A stretch of DNA of 64,000 bases, taken from IMG/VR virus record IMGVR_UViG_3300027782_000027, positions 1-64,000 of that record. One strand, given 5' to 3'. The notes under the pieces were generated by a model. It was not told where the DNA came from, did not search any database, and saw only the letters and a program-made list of their open reading frames with translations. Position numbers and translations under genes: made by a program. This DNA comes from a virus. Shown here in pieces: positions 31,738 through 40,399 of the stretch (position 1 is its first letter; the number at the start of each line of letters is the position of its first letter).

Positions 31738-32091
31738 TCAATCATTAATTTCTAACTTCATCGTTTTAATCATCCATAAAGGTCTTTGTTTATTTTCTAA
31801 TGCTAACACCCATTCTTTTCCAGACGGAATATATCCGTTACAATCTTCCATTACATGTTGTTCACCGACATAACGGGTATATACAGTTTTTCCATCACTA
31901 TTTTTGAATTCAGGACCAAACTTTTGTTCCATTTCAAAGATACCCTCTGAATGATGTCTCCATATTCTGTGTAATGAATGTCCATACCATGATTTCGTAT
32001 TATCAAACCATTCATGAATTTCAATATAATCTTCCCATTTTCCTCCGAATTTTTTTGCTGAGGATTTAGCGTGTACGATTGGATGTGGCAT
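31738..32091 (-). CDS. DUF6915-like conserved phage protein
   Basis: 117 residues with MPHPIVHAKSSAKKFGGKWE, HRIWRHHSEGIFEMEQKFG and YVGEQHVMEDCNGYIPS, the conserved pattern of a family common in phages and mobile elements. The biochemical role is unknown. The several His residues could bind a metal. Confidence 0.75.
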   Translation of the reverse strand: MPHPIVHAKSSAKKFGGKWEDYIEIHEWFDNTKSWYGHSLHRIWRHHSEGIFEMEQKFGPEFKNSDGKTVYTRYVGEQHVMEDCNGYIPSGKEWVLALENKQRPLWMIKTMKLEIND

Positions 32092-32094
32092 AAT

Positions 32095-32364
32095 TTAGTG
32101 TTCTATAGATGTTGTTAATATATAATCCTCAGGAAGTGAAAGACTTTTGATAGTATGTAGGATAAGAATTTCCAGGCCTTCCGGAAAAAGTTCAATAGCA
32201 TATTCATAATTTGATGGGTATAATTTTACTGATAAAATGTTTTTTTTCTGACTAATTGAATGAGAAAATTCCGTAACTTTGATTTCAGAATTTTCACCAA
32301 ACCATTGGTCGATGTCTTGTTTGTTTGTTTTATTTAAGACTTTTTCAAAAAAACTCTTTTTCAT
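32095..32364 (-). CDS. Hypothetical protein
   Basis: 89 residues starting MKKSFFEKVLNKTNKQDIDQ. No tag or domain recognised. First gene of a three-gene minus-strand cluster. Confidence 0.6.
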   Translation of the reverse strand: MKKSFFEKVLNKTNKQDIDQWFGENSEIKVTEFSHSISQKKNILSVKLYPSNYEYAIELFPEGLEILILHTIKSLSLPEDYILTTSIEH

Positions 32365-32405
32365 AATTATATATACAAAAGAAATATAAGATATTTATTG
32401 TTAAT

Positions 32406-32789
32406 ATGAAAGTAAATTTATATGATAAATCTAGTGGACTTAGTTCTGAGCAGATAAATGTTATTCAGGACTTCTTGAGATTTTGTCAAAAAAACTCTCC
32501 ACTTAAGAAAGACGTTGACATCCAACTTCTTGGTGAACGTTTTGGTAAGATGACTACAGGTAGTGAAATACTTGGTAGAATTAAAGTTCTTGCTGGTGGA
32601 AGAATGTTAATTGACATTTTAAGAACTATTGCTCACGAGTGGGTTCATGAGTTTGCTCGTCAAAGAAATATCAAATTGCAAGGGTTTAACACCGTTTCTC
32701 AAGAAAACTTTGCAAATTCTGAAGCAGGGATTATGATACGTATGTATGAAAAAAGTAATCCACAATTAACTGCGTTGTTGTATAATTAA
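32406..32789 (+). CDS. HExxH metalloprotease-like protein
   Basis: 127 residues; IAHEWVHEFARQ (HExxH, about residue 79) with a downstream ENFANSEAG segment that could complete an ImmA/IrrE- or minigluzincin-like site. TATTTATTG box before ATG. Substrate unknown. Confidence 0.7.
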   Translation: MKVNLYDKSSGLSSEQINVIQDFLRFCQKNSPLKKDVDIQLLGERFGKMTTGSEILGRIKVLAGGRMLIDILRTIAHEWVHEFARQRNIKLQGFNTVSQENFANSEAGIMIRMYEKSNPQLTALLYN

Positions 32790-32800
32790 GAAAGATTATG

Positions 32801-32808
32801 TATATTTG
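32801..32808 (+). promoter_or_regulatory. Host-type -7 box, leaderless
   Basis: TATATTTG ends 4 nt before ATG 32813. Confidence 0.5.
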
Positions 32809-32812
32809 TCCT

Positions 32813-33019
32813 ATGGATAGGGACTTTCAATGGATACGTAAGGTAATTGGTTCGATTACCCACTTTGGACAAATTCAATCTGCCGAAAATTTGATTGATT
32901 TATATGTTAAAAAGTATGAAGAATCTGAAGAATTAACACAATATTCTTTGGACTTTGAATGTAGTATTGTTTCCTTAAAGAAAAATTTAATTGGTAAAAA
33001 AGCAATTCTTGAACTATGA
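32813..33019 (+). CDS. Hypothetical helical protein
   Basis: MDRDFQWIRKVIGSITHFGQ, 68 residues, helical. ATG 32813 chosen over 32798 because the -7 box lies between. Overlaps the next gene by 4 nt (ATGA). Confidence 0.6.
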   Translation: MDRDFQWIRKVIGSITHFGQIQSAENLIDLYVKKYEESEELTQYSLDFECSIVSLKKNLIGKKAILEL

Positions 33020-33612
33020 AAGAAAAAATAAGTGATTTTATTTGGAAATATTTTAGAAATCCCGTTAGAAACTTTTCTACATCTGTTGGTAATCTAATCA
33101 AGTGGTTTCCTGTGATTTGGAAAGACAGAGATTGGGATGACCATTATATTTTTGAGGTATTCAAGTTCAAGTTAGAGAAACAGGCTAAGTACATTAAAGA
33201 AAAAGGATTTCACACTAATTCAGACCTTGATTCTAAACGAATGATGTTGTGTGTCAAATTGATGGAAAAAGTTCAGGAAGAGTTTTATACAATGGAATAT
33301 ATGGACTATGAGGACAAAGATTTTTTCTTTGTTCCGACAGGTGATGATATTGAAGATGTATTGGGTGGTTATTATATGGAGACACGTTTGAAAAAAGAAA
33401 ACTTAAATGACTTTTTCAAAAAATATCCATTGGTATATAAGAAAATTGTTACCGATAAAAAGTATCATATTTTTAAAATGGACAACGAGGACTTAACTTC
33501 ATACGAGGTTAAATCAAGAATCGCTTTGAATATCGGAAGATACAATCACGAAAGGGCAAGAAAGTTACTTTTCAAAATCTTGAGTGAGAATATTGAACGT
33601 TGGTGGAATTAA
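33016..33612 (+). CDS. Conserved hypothetical phage protein
   Basis: 198 residues. N-terminal WKYFRNPVRNFSTSVGNLIK and WKDRDWDDHYIFEVFKFKLE look like a conserved family of large phages whose function is not known. C-terminal basic helix. Translationally coupled to 32813. Confidence 0.65.
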   Translation: MKEKISDFIWKYFRNPVRNFSTSVGNLIKWFPVIWKDRDWDDHYIFEVFKFKLEKQAKYIKEKGFHTNSDLDSKRMMLCVKLMEKVQEEFYTMEYMDYEDKDFFFVPTGDDIEDVLGGYYMETRLKKENLNDFFKKYPLVYKKIVTDKKYHIFKMDNEDLTSYEVKSRIALNIGRYNHERARKLLFKILSENIERWWN

Positions 33613-33923
33613 CCGTTAATCTCTTCTTCAGTAGTTTCTGTAACTTCTTCTACCGTAGGTTCCTCTGTCTTATCTTTTGATTTTCTATAACCTAAAAGAG
33701 TTGCTCCAATACCAACAAGGACTACTGATTGTGTAATAACGTCAATATCCTTGTTTAAAAACATTTTATCCACACAACCCATGAAGAATGTCAAACCTCC
33801 AATAAAGACGATGTAAAGACCCGCCGTTCCACTTCCTGATGTCTTCCCTGAACTATTGGAAGTCATCTCTGCGAATGAAAACTGTTTGATGTTTCCGATT
33901 TGTTTTTTAATATATTCTTTCAT
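33609..33923 (-). CDS. Two-helix membrane protein
   Basis: 104 residues; hydrophobic segments AGLYIVFIGGLTFFMGC and ITQSVVLVGIGATLLGY with a Glu/Thr-rich cytoplasmic tail. Topology is compatible with a holin or other membrane anchor. No signature decides. Confidence 0.6.
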   Translation of the reverse strand: MKEYIKKQIGNIKQFSFAEMTSNSSGKTSGSGTAGLYIVFIGGLTFFMGCVDKMFLNKDIDVITQSVVLVGIGATLLGYRKSKDKTEEPTVEEVTETTEEEING

Positions 33924-33926
33924 CTT

Positions 33927-34058
33927 TTACCTCCCTTGACCTTTATAAGGTTTTTTGTAATTCTTACTTGTTTTATTGGATGTAAACTTCTTTGAAGATT
34001 TACCTGATTTCTTAACTCCGAATGATAACTTCGTTGAACCTGTTGATTTAGCTGCCAT
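33927..34058 (-). CDS. 43-residue basic protein
   Basis: MAAKSTGSTKLSFGVKKSGK through KKPYKGQGR; about 12 Lys plus Arg. Resembles small nucleic-acid-binding basic virion proteins. Located 3 nt upstream of the membrane gene. Confidence 0.5.
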   Translation of the reverse strand: MAAKSTGSTKLSFGVKKSGKSSKKFTSNKTSKNYKKPYKGQGR

Positions 34059-34129
34059 TATTTCATTTATTTAGCAATAAGTATATACGTTTTTTAAAAT
34101 GACATATATTTATTAATAAAAATTATATT

Positions 34130-34825
34130 ATGAAAAAACTATTTGAAATTTCTTCGGAAGAAAAACAAAGAATATTGGAAATGCATGAAAGTGCCACCAA
34201 GAGAAATTATTTAAGTGAACTAGACACAACACAAGCAACTACTAAACCAGTTAAAACAACACAAATTATACCAGGTGCGGAATCAGTTGAATCTTTTATT
34301 ATACCAAGAGATTTTTGTAAAGTTCAATATGGGATTGATTTACAAAAAATTATTGATGAATATAGACAAGGTATCACTCAAGGATATTTGATTGGTAAAG
34401 ATAAACCATATTTATGGTCTGTTGAACAAGATGATTCCAAATTCGTACAATTTCAGATTAACGAATTATTTAAAACAGGTAATTTGGACCGAGTACAAAC
34501 GGTGACTTATTACAAAGATTCAAAATCATGGGGACAACAATATTTACGTCCAGATTCCGAAAAAGTTAATAACGATAAAGTTACTGACGAATATTGGAAA
34601 CCTACATTTTTTTGGAGAGGAATAGTTAACGATTTATCTCAAATAACGAATTCTTTAGTGTTAACTAGATTTCTTCAGGCTAGTAAACAAATGAATCAAC
34701 CATATAATTTAAAAGATATGATAAATAAAAAATCGCAATTGTATGTAAATCCTGAAAGTGATATTAGTCAACAAACAATAGACAATATAAAATCATCTTT
34801 AGTATATAAGACTCTTGCAACTTAA
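34130..34825 (+). CDS. Tagged protein, EKQRIL class
   Basis: MKKLFEISSEEKQRILEMHE tag, ending in a LSE site, then a Thr-rich linker and a ~170-residue alpha/beta body. Paralogous tag to 25643 but unrelated cargo. Function unknown. Confidence 0.7.
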   Translation: MKKLFEISSEEKQRILEMHESATKRNYLSELDTTQATTKPVKTTQIIPGAESVESFIIPRDFCKVQYGIDLQKIIDEYRQGITQGYLIGKDKPYLWSVEQDDSKFVQFQINELFKTGNLDRVQTVTYYKDSKSWGQQYLRPDSEKVNNDKVTDEYWKPTFFWRGIVNDLSQITNSLVLTRFLQASKQMNQPYNLKDMINKKSQLYVNPESDISQQTIDNIKSSLVYKTLAT

Positions 34826-34831
34826 TTATTT

Positions 34832-35338
34832 TTATTGTAAAATTGAGTATGTGAGGGTATCTACAAAAAATACAAATCCTGATTGAGTTTCTAATAACAC
34901 TATTGTATTATATTGATTATCATTTAGGGTCTCAACAATTTGAATTGATTTATATTTACCACCATAAAGATTAATTTTTGAAAAACCAATTACTTTAAAA
35001 TTAAGTTCTGAAAGCATAGAATTTGTAAAAGTTTCATCACCTAAAAAAACAAGTGACTCTGAAAATACCCCCCAATCTACTGAAGGGGTATTTTTTGTTG
35101 GGGAAAAATCAAACTCGTATTTACTAAAATATTTGTTATGTTTTTTAACACTTCTTTCAAATGGTCCATCAGAGTAAATTGGTTCAGTCCCATTTCTTTG
35201 TGGAATTGGTACATATGGTATGTCTAAAGAATCTAAAACAAATTGTGACTCGTAGTTAGGAAAAAAATATTTTGATTCCTGAGCATTGGATACCAAACCA
35301 ACCATCACTAAAACAAGAGAAAGGAATAAGTTTTTCAT
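34832..35338 (-). CDS. Secreted protein, signal-peptide pair member 1
   Basis: The signal peptide MKNLFLSLVLVMVGLVSNAQ is nearly the same as in 36259, with cleavage expected after NAQ. The mature part is unrecognised. About 60 bases upstream including TATATTTG are also shared. Likely exported to the periplasm or surface of the infected cell. Confidence 0.7.
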   Translation of the reverse strand: MKNLFLSLVLVMVGLVSNAQESKYFFPNYESQFVLDSLDIPYVPIPQRNGTEPIYSDGPFERSVKKHNKYFSKYEFDFSPTKNTPSVDWGVFSESLVFLGDETFTNSMLSELNFKVIGFSKINLYGGKYKSIQIVETLNDNQYNTIVLLETQSGFVFFVDTLTYSILQ

Positions 35339-35402
35339 AGGACTTGATTATTTAATTATTTCTACAAATATACACAAAATATTCGTCTACACAAACATAT
35401 TT
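35339..35402 (-). repeat. Duplicated promoter/leader, copy 1
   Basis: This 5' flank is nearly identical to 36712-36778 and contains a host-type TATATTTG on the minus strand. Confidence 0.6.
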
Positions 35403-35421
35403 ATAAATAAAATATTTTATT

Positions 35422-36246
35422 ATGGCAAAAATAGTTAGACTAACTGAAAATGATTTAGTTAAAATAATCAAAAAAGTTCTATCTGAACAAGAGACTCAAC
35501 CAACAACTCAACCTACTGGAACAACTCAAACTACGACACAAACTACAACTCAAAGTCCTGATTTATCTAATTTAGGTATAAAAACACTTAATGGTGGTGT
35601 TAAAGTCGTTGAGGTTCCTCAAAAACAAAGTCGTAATATAGAAGAAATTGCCAAACAAACTGGTGATAAAGTTTATGGTGTGGGTAAATATGAGATAATG
35701 AGTGACGTGGGTGGAAATTATCCAGGAATGCTTGTAGTTAAAAAAGAGGCGTATCAAAAATTATTATCAGACAAAGGTATTACTGTTGTGGAAGGGGAAC
35801 ATTGTTCTGAACCAAAATGGACAGGTAAAAAAGATAAAAATAATCCTACCGGTTGGGTATACACATTTAAGGCAGGTAATGATTCTTCTAATTACGTTGT
35901 TAAACCATTACCATGGAATTTATTTAATAAAATACTTAATGAAAGAGGAACACCAGGATGTCCTGACGATAGAGTGAATAGGCACATTCATCCTAAAGTT
36001 AAAGGGGATTATTCAGGAGGTAATTTTATGGACTCTGATTACAGTCAAGCCTCAAAGAATTTCTTTGATAACCCGAATTCAAATCAAGCTATGAATGCTT
36101 TTTGTAGTGGTTTAAAGCCTACAAGTTTTTATCGTATAAATGGTTTTCCAGGTGTATCGGCAAAATGTCCTGTATTTGTTGATGGTAACGAAGATATGGA
36201 ACGGGCATTTTCTACAAATGATTATATAAGGATTCAAACTATCTAA
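35422..36246 (+). CDS. Tagged protein, IVRLTENDL class, with Cys-rich cargo
   Basis: MAKIVRLTENDLVKIIKKVL-SEQ tag, Thr/Gln linker (~residues 24-48), then a ~225-residue domain with GEHCSEPKW, GTPGCPDDRVNRHIHPK, NAFCSGLKP and VSAKCPVF. The CPDDRVNRHIHP segment with His pairs could be a catalytic or metal site. Enzyme class unknown. Confidence 0.7.
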   Translation: MAKIVRLTENDLVKIIKKVLSEQETQPTTQPTGTTQTTTQTTTQSPDLSNLGIKTLNGGVKVVEVPQKQSRNIEEIAKQTGDKVYGVGKYEIMSDVGGNYPGMLVVKKEAYQKLLSDKGITVVEGEHCSEPKWTGKKDKNNPTGWVYTFKAGNDSSNYVVKPLPWNLFNKILNERGTPGCPDDRVNRHIHPKVKGDYSGGNFMDSDYSQASKNFFDNPNSNQAMNAFCSGLKPTSFYRINGFPGVSAKCPVFVDGNEDMERAFSTNDYIRIQTI

Positions 36247-36247
36247 T

Positions 36248-36275
36248 TAAAAAACCCTCTAACGAGGGTTTTTCT
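36248..36275. terminator. Bidirectional intrinsic terminator
   Basis: AAAAAACCCTCTAACGAGGGTTTTT between convergent genes. Confidence 0.7.
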
Positions 36276-36711
36276 TTTTACATTTAACATCAAAACACAT
36301 GTAACCTTCAGTGGTTTCATTATTAATGTCATACTCAACTAACATATTAACTGATTTATTATCATTTTTGTAAACGACTACAACACCTTTAAAACCTTTA
36401 GTATCGACACATTCAAAAGAAACTAAAATATCGTTTGATGGATTTTTGAATACCTCAGTGATTACAAAATTAAACACCACACCCTCACCATTTTTCATAG
36501 TTAAAGATTTATTGTCGACATCAATAGTGTAAACAACTTCCCCCTGACCAAGAGTAGTGTATGTAATTAAACCATTTTCCAATGATGGAATAAAATTAAC
36601 TTCTTTTGGGTGTTGGAATTTTTGAATAGTATCAGTTTTTACAACAAATACTTGTGAGTTAGCCACCAAACCAACCATCACTAAAACAAAAGAAAGAAAT
36701 AAGTTTTTCAT
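36259..36711 (-). CDS. Secreted protein, signal-peptide pair member 2
   Basis: Signal peptide MKNLFLSFVLVMVGLVANSQ and a beta-rich mature domain of ~130 residues ending in a KCKKKNPR tail. Same upstream DNA and signal sequence as 34832, but the mature parts differ. This indicates reuse of an expression and export cassette. Confidence 0.7.
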   Translation of the reverse strand: MKNLFLSFVLVMVGLVANSQVFVVKTDTIQKFQHPKEVNFIPSLENGLITYTTLGQGEVVYTIDVDNKSLTMKNGEGVVFNFVITEVFKNPSNDILVSFECVDTKGFKGVVVVYKNDNKSVNMLVEYDINNETTEGYMCFDVKCKKKNPR

Positions 36712-36778
36712 AGGACTTGATTATTTAATTATTAATACAAATATACACAAAATATTCCTCCACACAAATATATTTATA
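36712..36778 (-). repeat. Duplicated promoter/leader, copy 2
   Basis: See 35339-35402. The match runs from the start codon through the TATATTTG box and ends in a TATTTATAAATA block facing the plus strand. Confidence 0.6.
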
Positions 36779-36825
36779 AATAAAGTGAACTTTGTTCATA
36801 AACTTTAAACCCACGTTAATGGATA

Positions 36826-37029
36826 ATGACAAAAATGAAACGAATTCTAAAGGAAAATGTTGCCACTTACTGCCTTATGCTCGCAATGTTTTTCAACCCA
36901 CTAGGATTCGACATAATGTTCAAAGCAATTTTAGACTACACAAGTTCTTATTGGATTACCACAGGAATTTTTTATTGTATATCGGGATTGTTCTTTGGGT
37001 TGTATTTCTTATTACGAAGTAAAAAATGA
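36826..37029 (+). CDS. Small two-helix membrane protein
   Basis: 67 residues, MTKMKRILKENVATYCLMLA then ITTGIFYCISGLFFGLYFLL. The charged start MKRILKEN resembles the short tags. The C-terminal RSKK overlaps the next gene by 4 nt. Confidence 0.6.
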   Translation: MTKMKRILKENVATYCLMLAMFFNPLGFDIMFKAILDYTSSYWITTGIFYCISGLFFGLYFLLRSKK

Positions 37030-37625
37030 ATATCAAAAAACTTATCAAAAAAGTTCTTACAGAATCGGTGGAAAAACCACTTATTTCAGAACACCTTAAT
37101 TATCATATAACAAATGAAGTACCATTGAATGATAATATCTTCAGATTTGGTTCAGAAGAGTTCTTTAATGTTATTAACGAAGCTCGTGAGTTGTATTACG
37201 AAGGAATGGTTGAGTTAAATGAAGATGATGTTGAACTTATTGAATCTGATTTTGGAACACAGGTTAGATTATCAAGTGGTAGAGTTATTTACTTGGATAC
37301 TCCTATGGAAGAATCATTTATTTCTGAGGCGGAACATAATGGTAAGAAAGTTGAACTTGGTAAACCAAGAAGAAACAGTGGTGGTGGAAAAAAATACGTT
37401 GTTTATGTTAAAAACCCATCGACAGGTAGAGTTAAAAAGATTTCATTTGGTGATGTTAAAGGTGGATTAACCGCTAAGGTATCTAATCCTAAAGCTCGTA
37501 AATCATTTGCCGCAAGACATCAGTGTTCTAAAAAGAAAGATAGATTAACTGCGGGGTACTGGGCATGTAGACTCAATCGCTTTGGTTACCTCTGGGGAGG
37601 TAAAACTTATCCAGGATTTTGGTAA
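37026..37625 (+). CDS. Tagged protein with KSFAARHQC-type C-terminal domain
   Basis: The tag MNIKKLIKKVLTESVEKPLI-SE precedes a variable middle. The C-terminal ~75 residues have KKISFGDVKGGLTAKVSNPK, ARKSFAARHQCSKKKDRLTA and YWACRLNRF. This Cys/His arrangement recurs at the ends of many large-phage structural or head-maturation proteins. Likely small metal-binding domain; function unknown. Confidence 0.7.
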   Translation: MNIKKLIKKVLTESVEKPLISEHLNYHITNEVPLNDNIFRFGSEEFFNVINEARELYYEGMVELNEDDVELIESDFGTQVRLSSGRVIYLDTPMEESFISEAEHNGKKVELGKPRRNSGGGKKYVVYVKNPSTGRVKKISFGDVKGGLTAKVSNPKARKSFAARHQCSKKKDRLTAGYWACRLNRFGYLWGGKTYPGFW

Positions 37626-37626
37626 T

Positions 37627-37893
37627 ATGAAACCGTATAAAGATAGAAAACTAACAGAAACTTCAAAGATTAGAGTTTTTAAATCCAATGTTGATAGTGG
37701 TGAACTACAATGGCATCGTGATAGAGAAGATAGATTGGTTGAAGTGGTACAAGGTGATGGATGGAAATTTCAAATGGATAATCAACTACCTATAGAGTTA
37801 ACTGAAGGACAAGTATTATTAATCCCTGAAGGAACTTACCACAGAATATTCAGAGGAACGTCTGATTTGGAATTAAAGATTGATTTTATTTAG
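37627..37893 (+). CDS. Single-domain cupin
   Basis: ATG 37627 gives an 88-residue cupin. LQWHRDREDRLVEVVQGDGW and LLIPEGTYHRI supply the two cupin motifs with His/Glu/His metal ligands. ATG 37582 lies inside the preceding gene. Resembles phage small cupins. Substrate unknown. Confidence 0.75.
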   Translation: MKPYKDRKLTETSKIRVFKSNVDSGELQWHRDREDRLVEVVQGDGWKFQMDNQLPIELTEGQVLLIPEGTYHRIFRGTSDLELKIDFI

Positions 37894-38506
37894 TAATTCT
37901 ATCAACGATTAAATCCATAAGTCGTTTTAAGAAATTACCCGAAATTGTTATTAATCCAAATGCCGATAATGATTTAACCAACATTTCAGTATCTTTCATA
38001 TCCCATATACCTTCAGAGACAGCGTCATATATCATTGGTATAATTGGAACCAAGAATGCATAACTTAACATATTTGTCACACTGAATGCTGATAAATTCA
38101 AACTCTTTAAAAAACCTGCCAAAACAGTTTTAAGTTGATTAGCTTTAATTGCTCCCAATTTAAATGGTTCTTCAAGTCCGTCTTCTTTAATCTTTTTAAT
38201 AATTGATTTGGTAAAACTTCTTTCCTGAAAGAATATTACTGAAGCAATACCCGCAGCAATCAATGATGAATCTTTTTCTGTTAACTCTGGTACCTGTCCA
38301 TTTAACCATTGCATAATTGGTCCCATAAACCCTCCAATTGCCGCACCCCATGTAAGCATCATCTTTAAGTTTATTGAAGCATGTGATTTAGTGTCTTCAA
38401 CAATCTTTTTAGTTAGTTCAACACCATCTTCTTGAACTTCTTTAATCCTATCATTTATTGATTCAAGGATAATTTGCTTTTGAGATTCTTTAATTATATA
38501 TTTCAT
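37886..38506 (-). CDS. MKYIIKES-tagged membrane protein
   Basis: MKYIIKESQKQIILESINDR, then about four hydrophobic segments (MLTWGAAIGGFMGPIMQWL, SLIAAGIASVIFF, SVTNMLSYAFLVPIIPM, LVKSLSAFGLITISG). If packaged, it may form a pore or channel for entry (inference). Unrecognised family. Confidence 0.65.
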   Translation of the reverse strand: MKYIIKESQKQIILESINDRIKEVQEDGVELTKKIVEDTKSHASINLKMMLTWGAAIGGFMGPIMQWLNGQVPELTEKDSSLIAAGIASVIFFQERSFTKSIIKKIKEDGLEEPFKLGAIKANQLKTVLAGFLKSLNLSAFSVTNMLSYAFLVPIIPMIYDAVSEGIWDMKDTEMLVKSLSAFGLITISGNFLKRLMDLIVDRITK

Positions 38507-38521
38507 TATATTTATAAATAT

Positions 38522-39124
38522 ATGAGTAAGAAATTAAATCCTGAACTTAAACCTGATGATAGAATTGTTGTCATTGAACTATTAGGTGAACCTCAATTAT
38601 CGTTTGGTGACAGAGGAACTGTTAAAGGAATTCAAAAAGGACCTGGATTTGTTCAGTATGTTGTTAAATGGGACAATGGGTCAAGTCTTTATTTATTGGA
38701 TGAAGATAAATGGATGTATGAATCTGAGTTTGATGAAATGAGAGAAAGAAAAAGAAAAAAAAATATTCAGGAAAATAAATCAACTGATTTAACACTACAT
38801 TCATTGTTAGTAAAACATTTCAACATGTTGTATTTAAAAAAATATCTTAATAAATTAAGAGAGACTAGTGTTGTTAATATGTTTGCAGCGGCACCATATC
38901 TTTATATAGGTAAAGAAAGATTGGCTCACGAACACAAATATAACGATACTAACGAATCGTTTGATGAGTTACTTGATATGGCCGATAAGGCTCAAGGTGA
39001 AATGGTAAACGGAGTAATCAGTATTATTGAAGACGAAAATAAAGAAGTAACCGTAGAAAGAATCAATGCTTATTTAAGAAGATACTCTCCAAAAATTATT
39101 TCATTTTACGCAAATTACTTCTAA
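38522..39124 (+). CDS. SH3/KOW-like N-terminal domain protein
   Basis: ATG 38522 (MSKKLNPELKPDDRIVVIEL). Residues ~10-70 form a small beta-barrel-like domain (GDRGTVKGIQKGPGFVQYVV, WDNGSSLYLL), followed by a charged linker and an all-helical C terminus. Function unknown. Confidence 0.65.
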   Translation: MSKKLNPELKPDDRIVVIELLGEPQLSFGDRGTVKGIQKGPGFVQYVVKWDNGSSLYLLDEDKWMYESEFDEMRERKRKKNIQENKSTDLTLHSLLVKHFNMLYLKKYLNKLRETSVVNMFAAAPYLYIGKERLAHEHKYNDTNESFDELLDMADKAQGEMVNGVISIIEDENKEVTVERINAYLRRYSPKIISFYANYF

Positions 39125-39357
39125 AGTAAAAACAAAGGATTTCTTTCACCGAAATGTCCACCAACAATGTTGTAGTAGTAATATTCTAAAGCATCTTCAT
39201 AAGACATATCTTTTTGTAATGACTCAAGTATTTTATCACGTGAATAAAGTATTCTTATACCATTACCAAACTCTTCAACAACTCCTGTAATACAATCATC
39301 AAATCCGTCTAATAGAATTGCTCCTTCAGCTAATTCTTCTACTTCTTCTTTTGTCAT
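39121..39357 (-). CDS. Conserved small phage protein
   Basis: 78 residues, EGAILLDGFDDCITGVVEEF, ILYSRDKILESL, YEDALEYYYYNIVGGHFGER. The pattern FDxCIxGV..I.YS.DK.....M.YEDA.E...YN..G.. recurs in many phages with unknown role. Start overlaps the end of the epimerase gene by 4 nt. Confidence 0.75.
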   Translation of the reverse strand: MTKEEVEELAEGAILLDGFDDCITGVVEEFGNGIRILYSRDKILESLQKDMSYEDALEYYYYNIVGGHFGERNPLFLL

Positions 39358-39863
39358 TTGTTTTTGTATTCTTTCAGTGTGATTCCTTCGGTGTCTTTAT
39401 CACTAATCTTAACTTTAAAGTTAAATCCTCTCATGTATTTTGTGATAATATCTTTCACTTCTTCTACGGTATCCCATTGAATACATCCTTCATGTTCTTT
39501 TGAGTATTCATTGTCAACCAAATAGTTAACGATTGTTCCACTTTGAAGTGTTAAAAATCCGTGAGCGTATCCTTTTGGAACATATACCGATTCACCTGAT
39601 GTTAAAATGAATGTTTCTAACTTACCGAAGTCTTCACTGTCTTTATCTAAGTTGATAACAAAATCAATTACTTTTCCTTGAATAACTGAAACTAATTTGG
39701 ATTGAGCCATTGGGTCATCTTGATAATGTAATCCACGAAATACGAATATATCGTCGTTTATGCTAATGTTTGATTGAACCCACTTGTCAGAAAGTTTAAT
39801 TGGTGTAAAAGACCCACGATGGTCTTTAAAAACTGGTTGTAATAGTTGATAAGGTTTTTCCAT
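39354..39863 (-). CDS. rfbC: dTDP-4-dehydrorhamnose 3,5-epimerase-like protein
   Basis: 169 residues matching RmlC/RfbC: KDHRGSFTPIKL, FVFRGLHYQDDPMAQSKLVS with the catalytic His in RGLHYQ, GKVIDFVINLDKDS, and VYVPKGYAHGFLTL. It would convert the dTDP-4-keto sugar for rhamnose or a related sugar, in surface glycan or virion glycosylation. No other rhamnose genes are in the window, so the symbol is by family only. Confidence 0.85.
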   Translation of the reverse strand: MEKPYQLLQPVFKDHRGSFTPIKLSDKWVQSNISINDDIFVFRGLHYQDDPMAQSKLVSVIQGKVIDFVINLDKDSEDFGKLETFILTSGESVYVPKGYAHGFLTLQSGTIVNYLVDNEYSKEHEGCIQWDTVEEVKDIITKYMRGFNFKVKISDKDTEGITLKEYKNK

Positions 39864-39927
39864 GTGTAAAATATAATAAATTAATATTATTCAATCAACC
39901 ATATATTTATATAGAAAACAATTATAT

Positions 39928-40395
39928 ATGAGAAACGCATTTTTTTTGAATATTACTAAAGAAGAAAAAGAATCAATACAAGATAAACACAGAAGTCAAT
40001 ATGATGGATATGTTACTCGTGGATTTAACACACCAAAAGAACAAATCCTTAATGTTGAAAATTTGGCGTTAGATGAAAAAGGAATTACTGTTAATAATAA
40101 AGGTGATGTTACTGAATATAGAAACACGAACATTAATCAAAAACTTAAAAAAGTTTGTGAACAATGTACTGGATTATATGAAGGTGATATGTGTGAACAA
40201 TGTTCATCCATGAAAGAAGGTGAAATGTGTGAGCAGTGTGGTGGTGGAATAAAAGAGGGAGAACAATGTGAACAGTGTTCAACTAAATCATATTCTATGG
40301 AAGAAATTGAAGAAGGTATTAAAGTAAAATCAAAGGCTTATTTAGTACAAGAACAAATTAATGAATCACTTAAGTGGTTCAAGAAAATCATTTAA
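39928..40395 (+). CDS. Tagged-like protein with tandem CEQC motifs
   Basis: 155 residues starting MRNAFFLNITKEEKESIQDK. A central block has tandem C-x-x-C units (KVCEQCTG, DMCEQCSS, EMCEQCGG, EQCEQCST), about 13-16 residues apart. The spacing suggests two zinc ribbons or an iron-sulfur scaffold. C terminus helical with VQEQINESLK. Not recognised. Confidence 0.65.
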   Translation: MRNAFFLNITKEEKESIQDKHRSQYDGYVTRGFNTPKEQILNVENLALDEKGITVNNKGDVTEYRNTNINQKLKKVCEQCTGLYEGDMCEQCSSMKEGEMCEQCGGGIKEGEQCEQCSTKSYSMEEIEEGIKVKSKAYLVQEQINESLKWFKKII

Positions 40396-40399
40396 TGAA

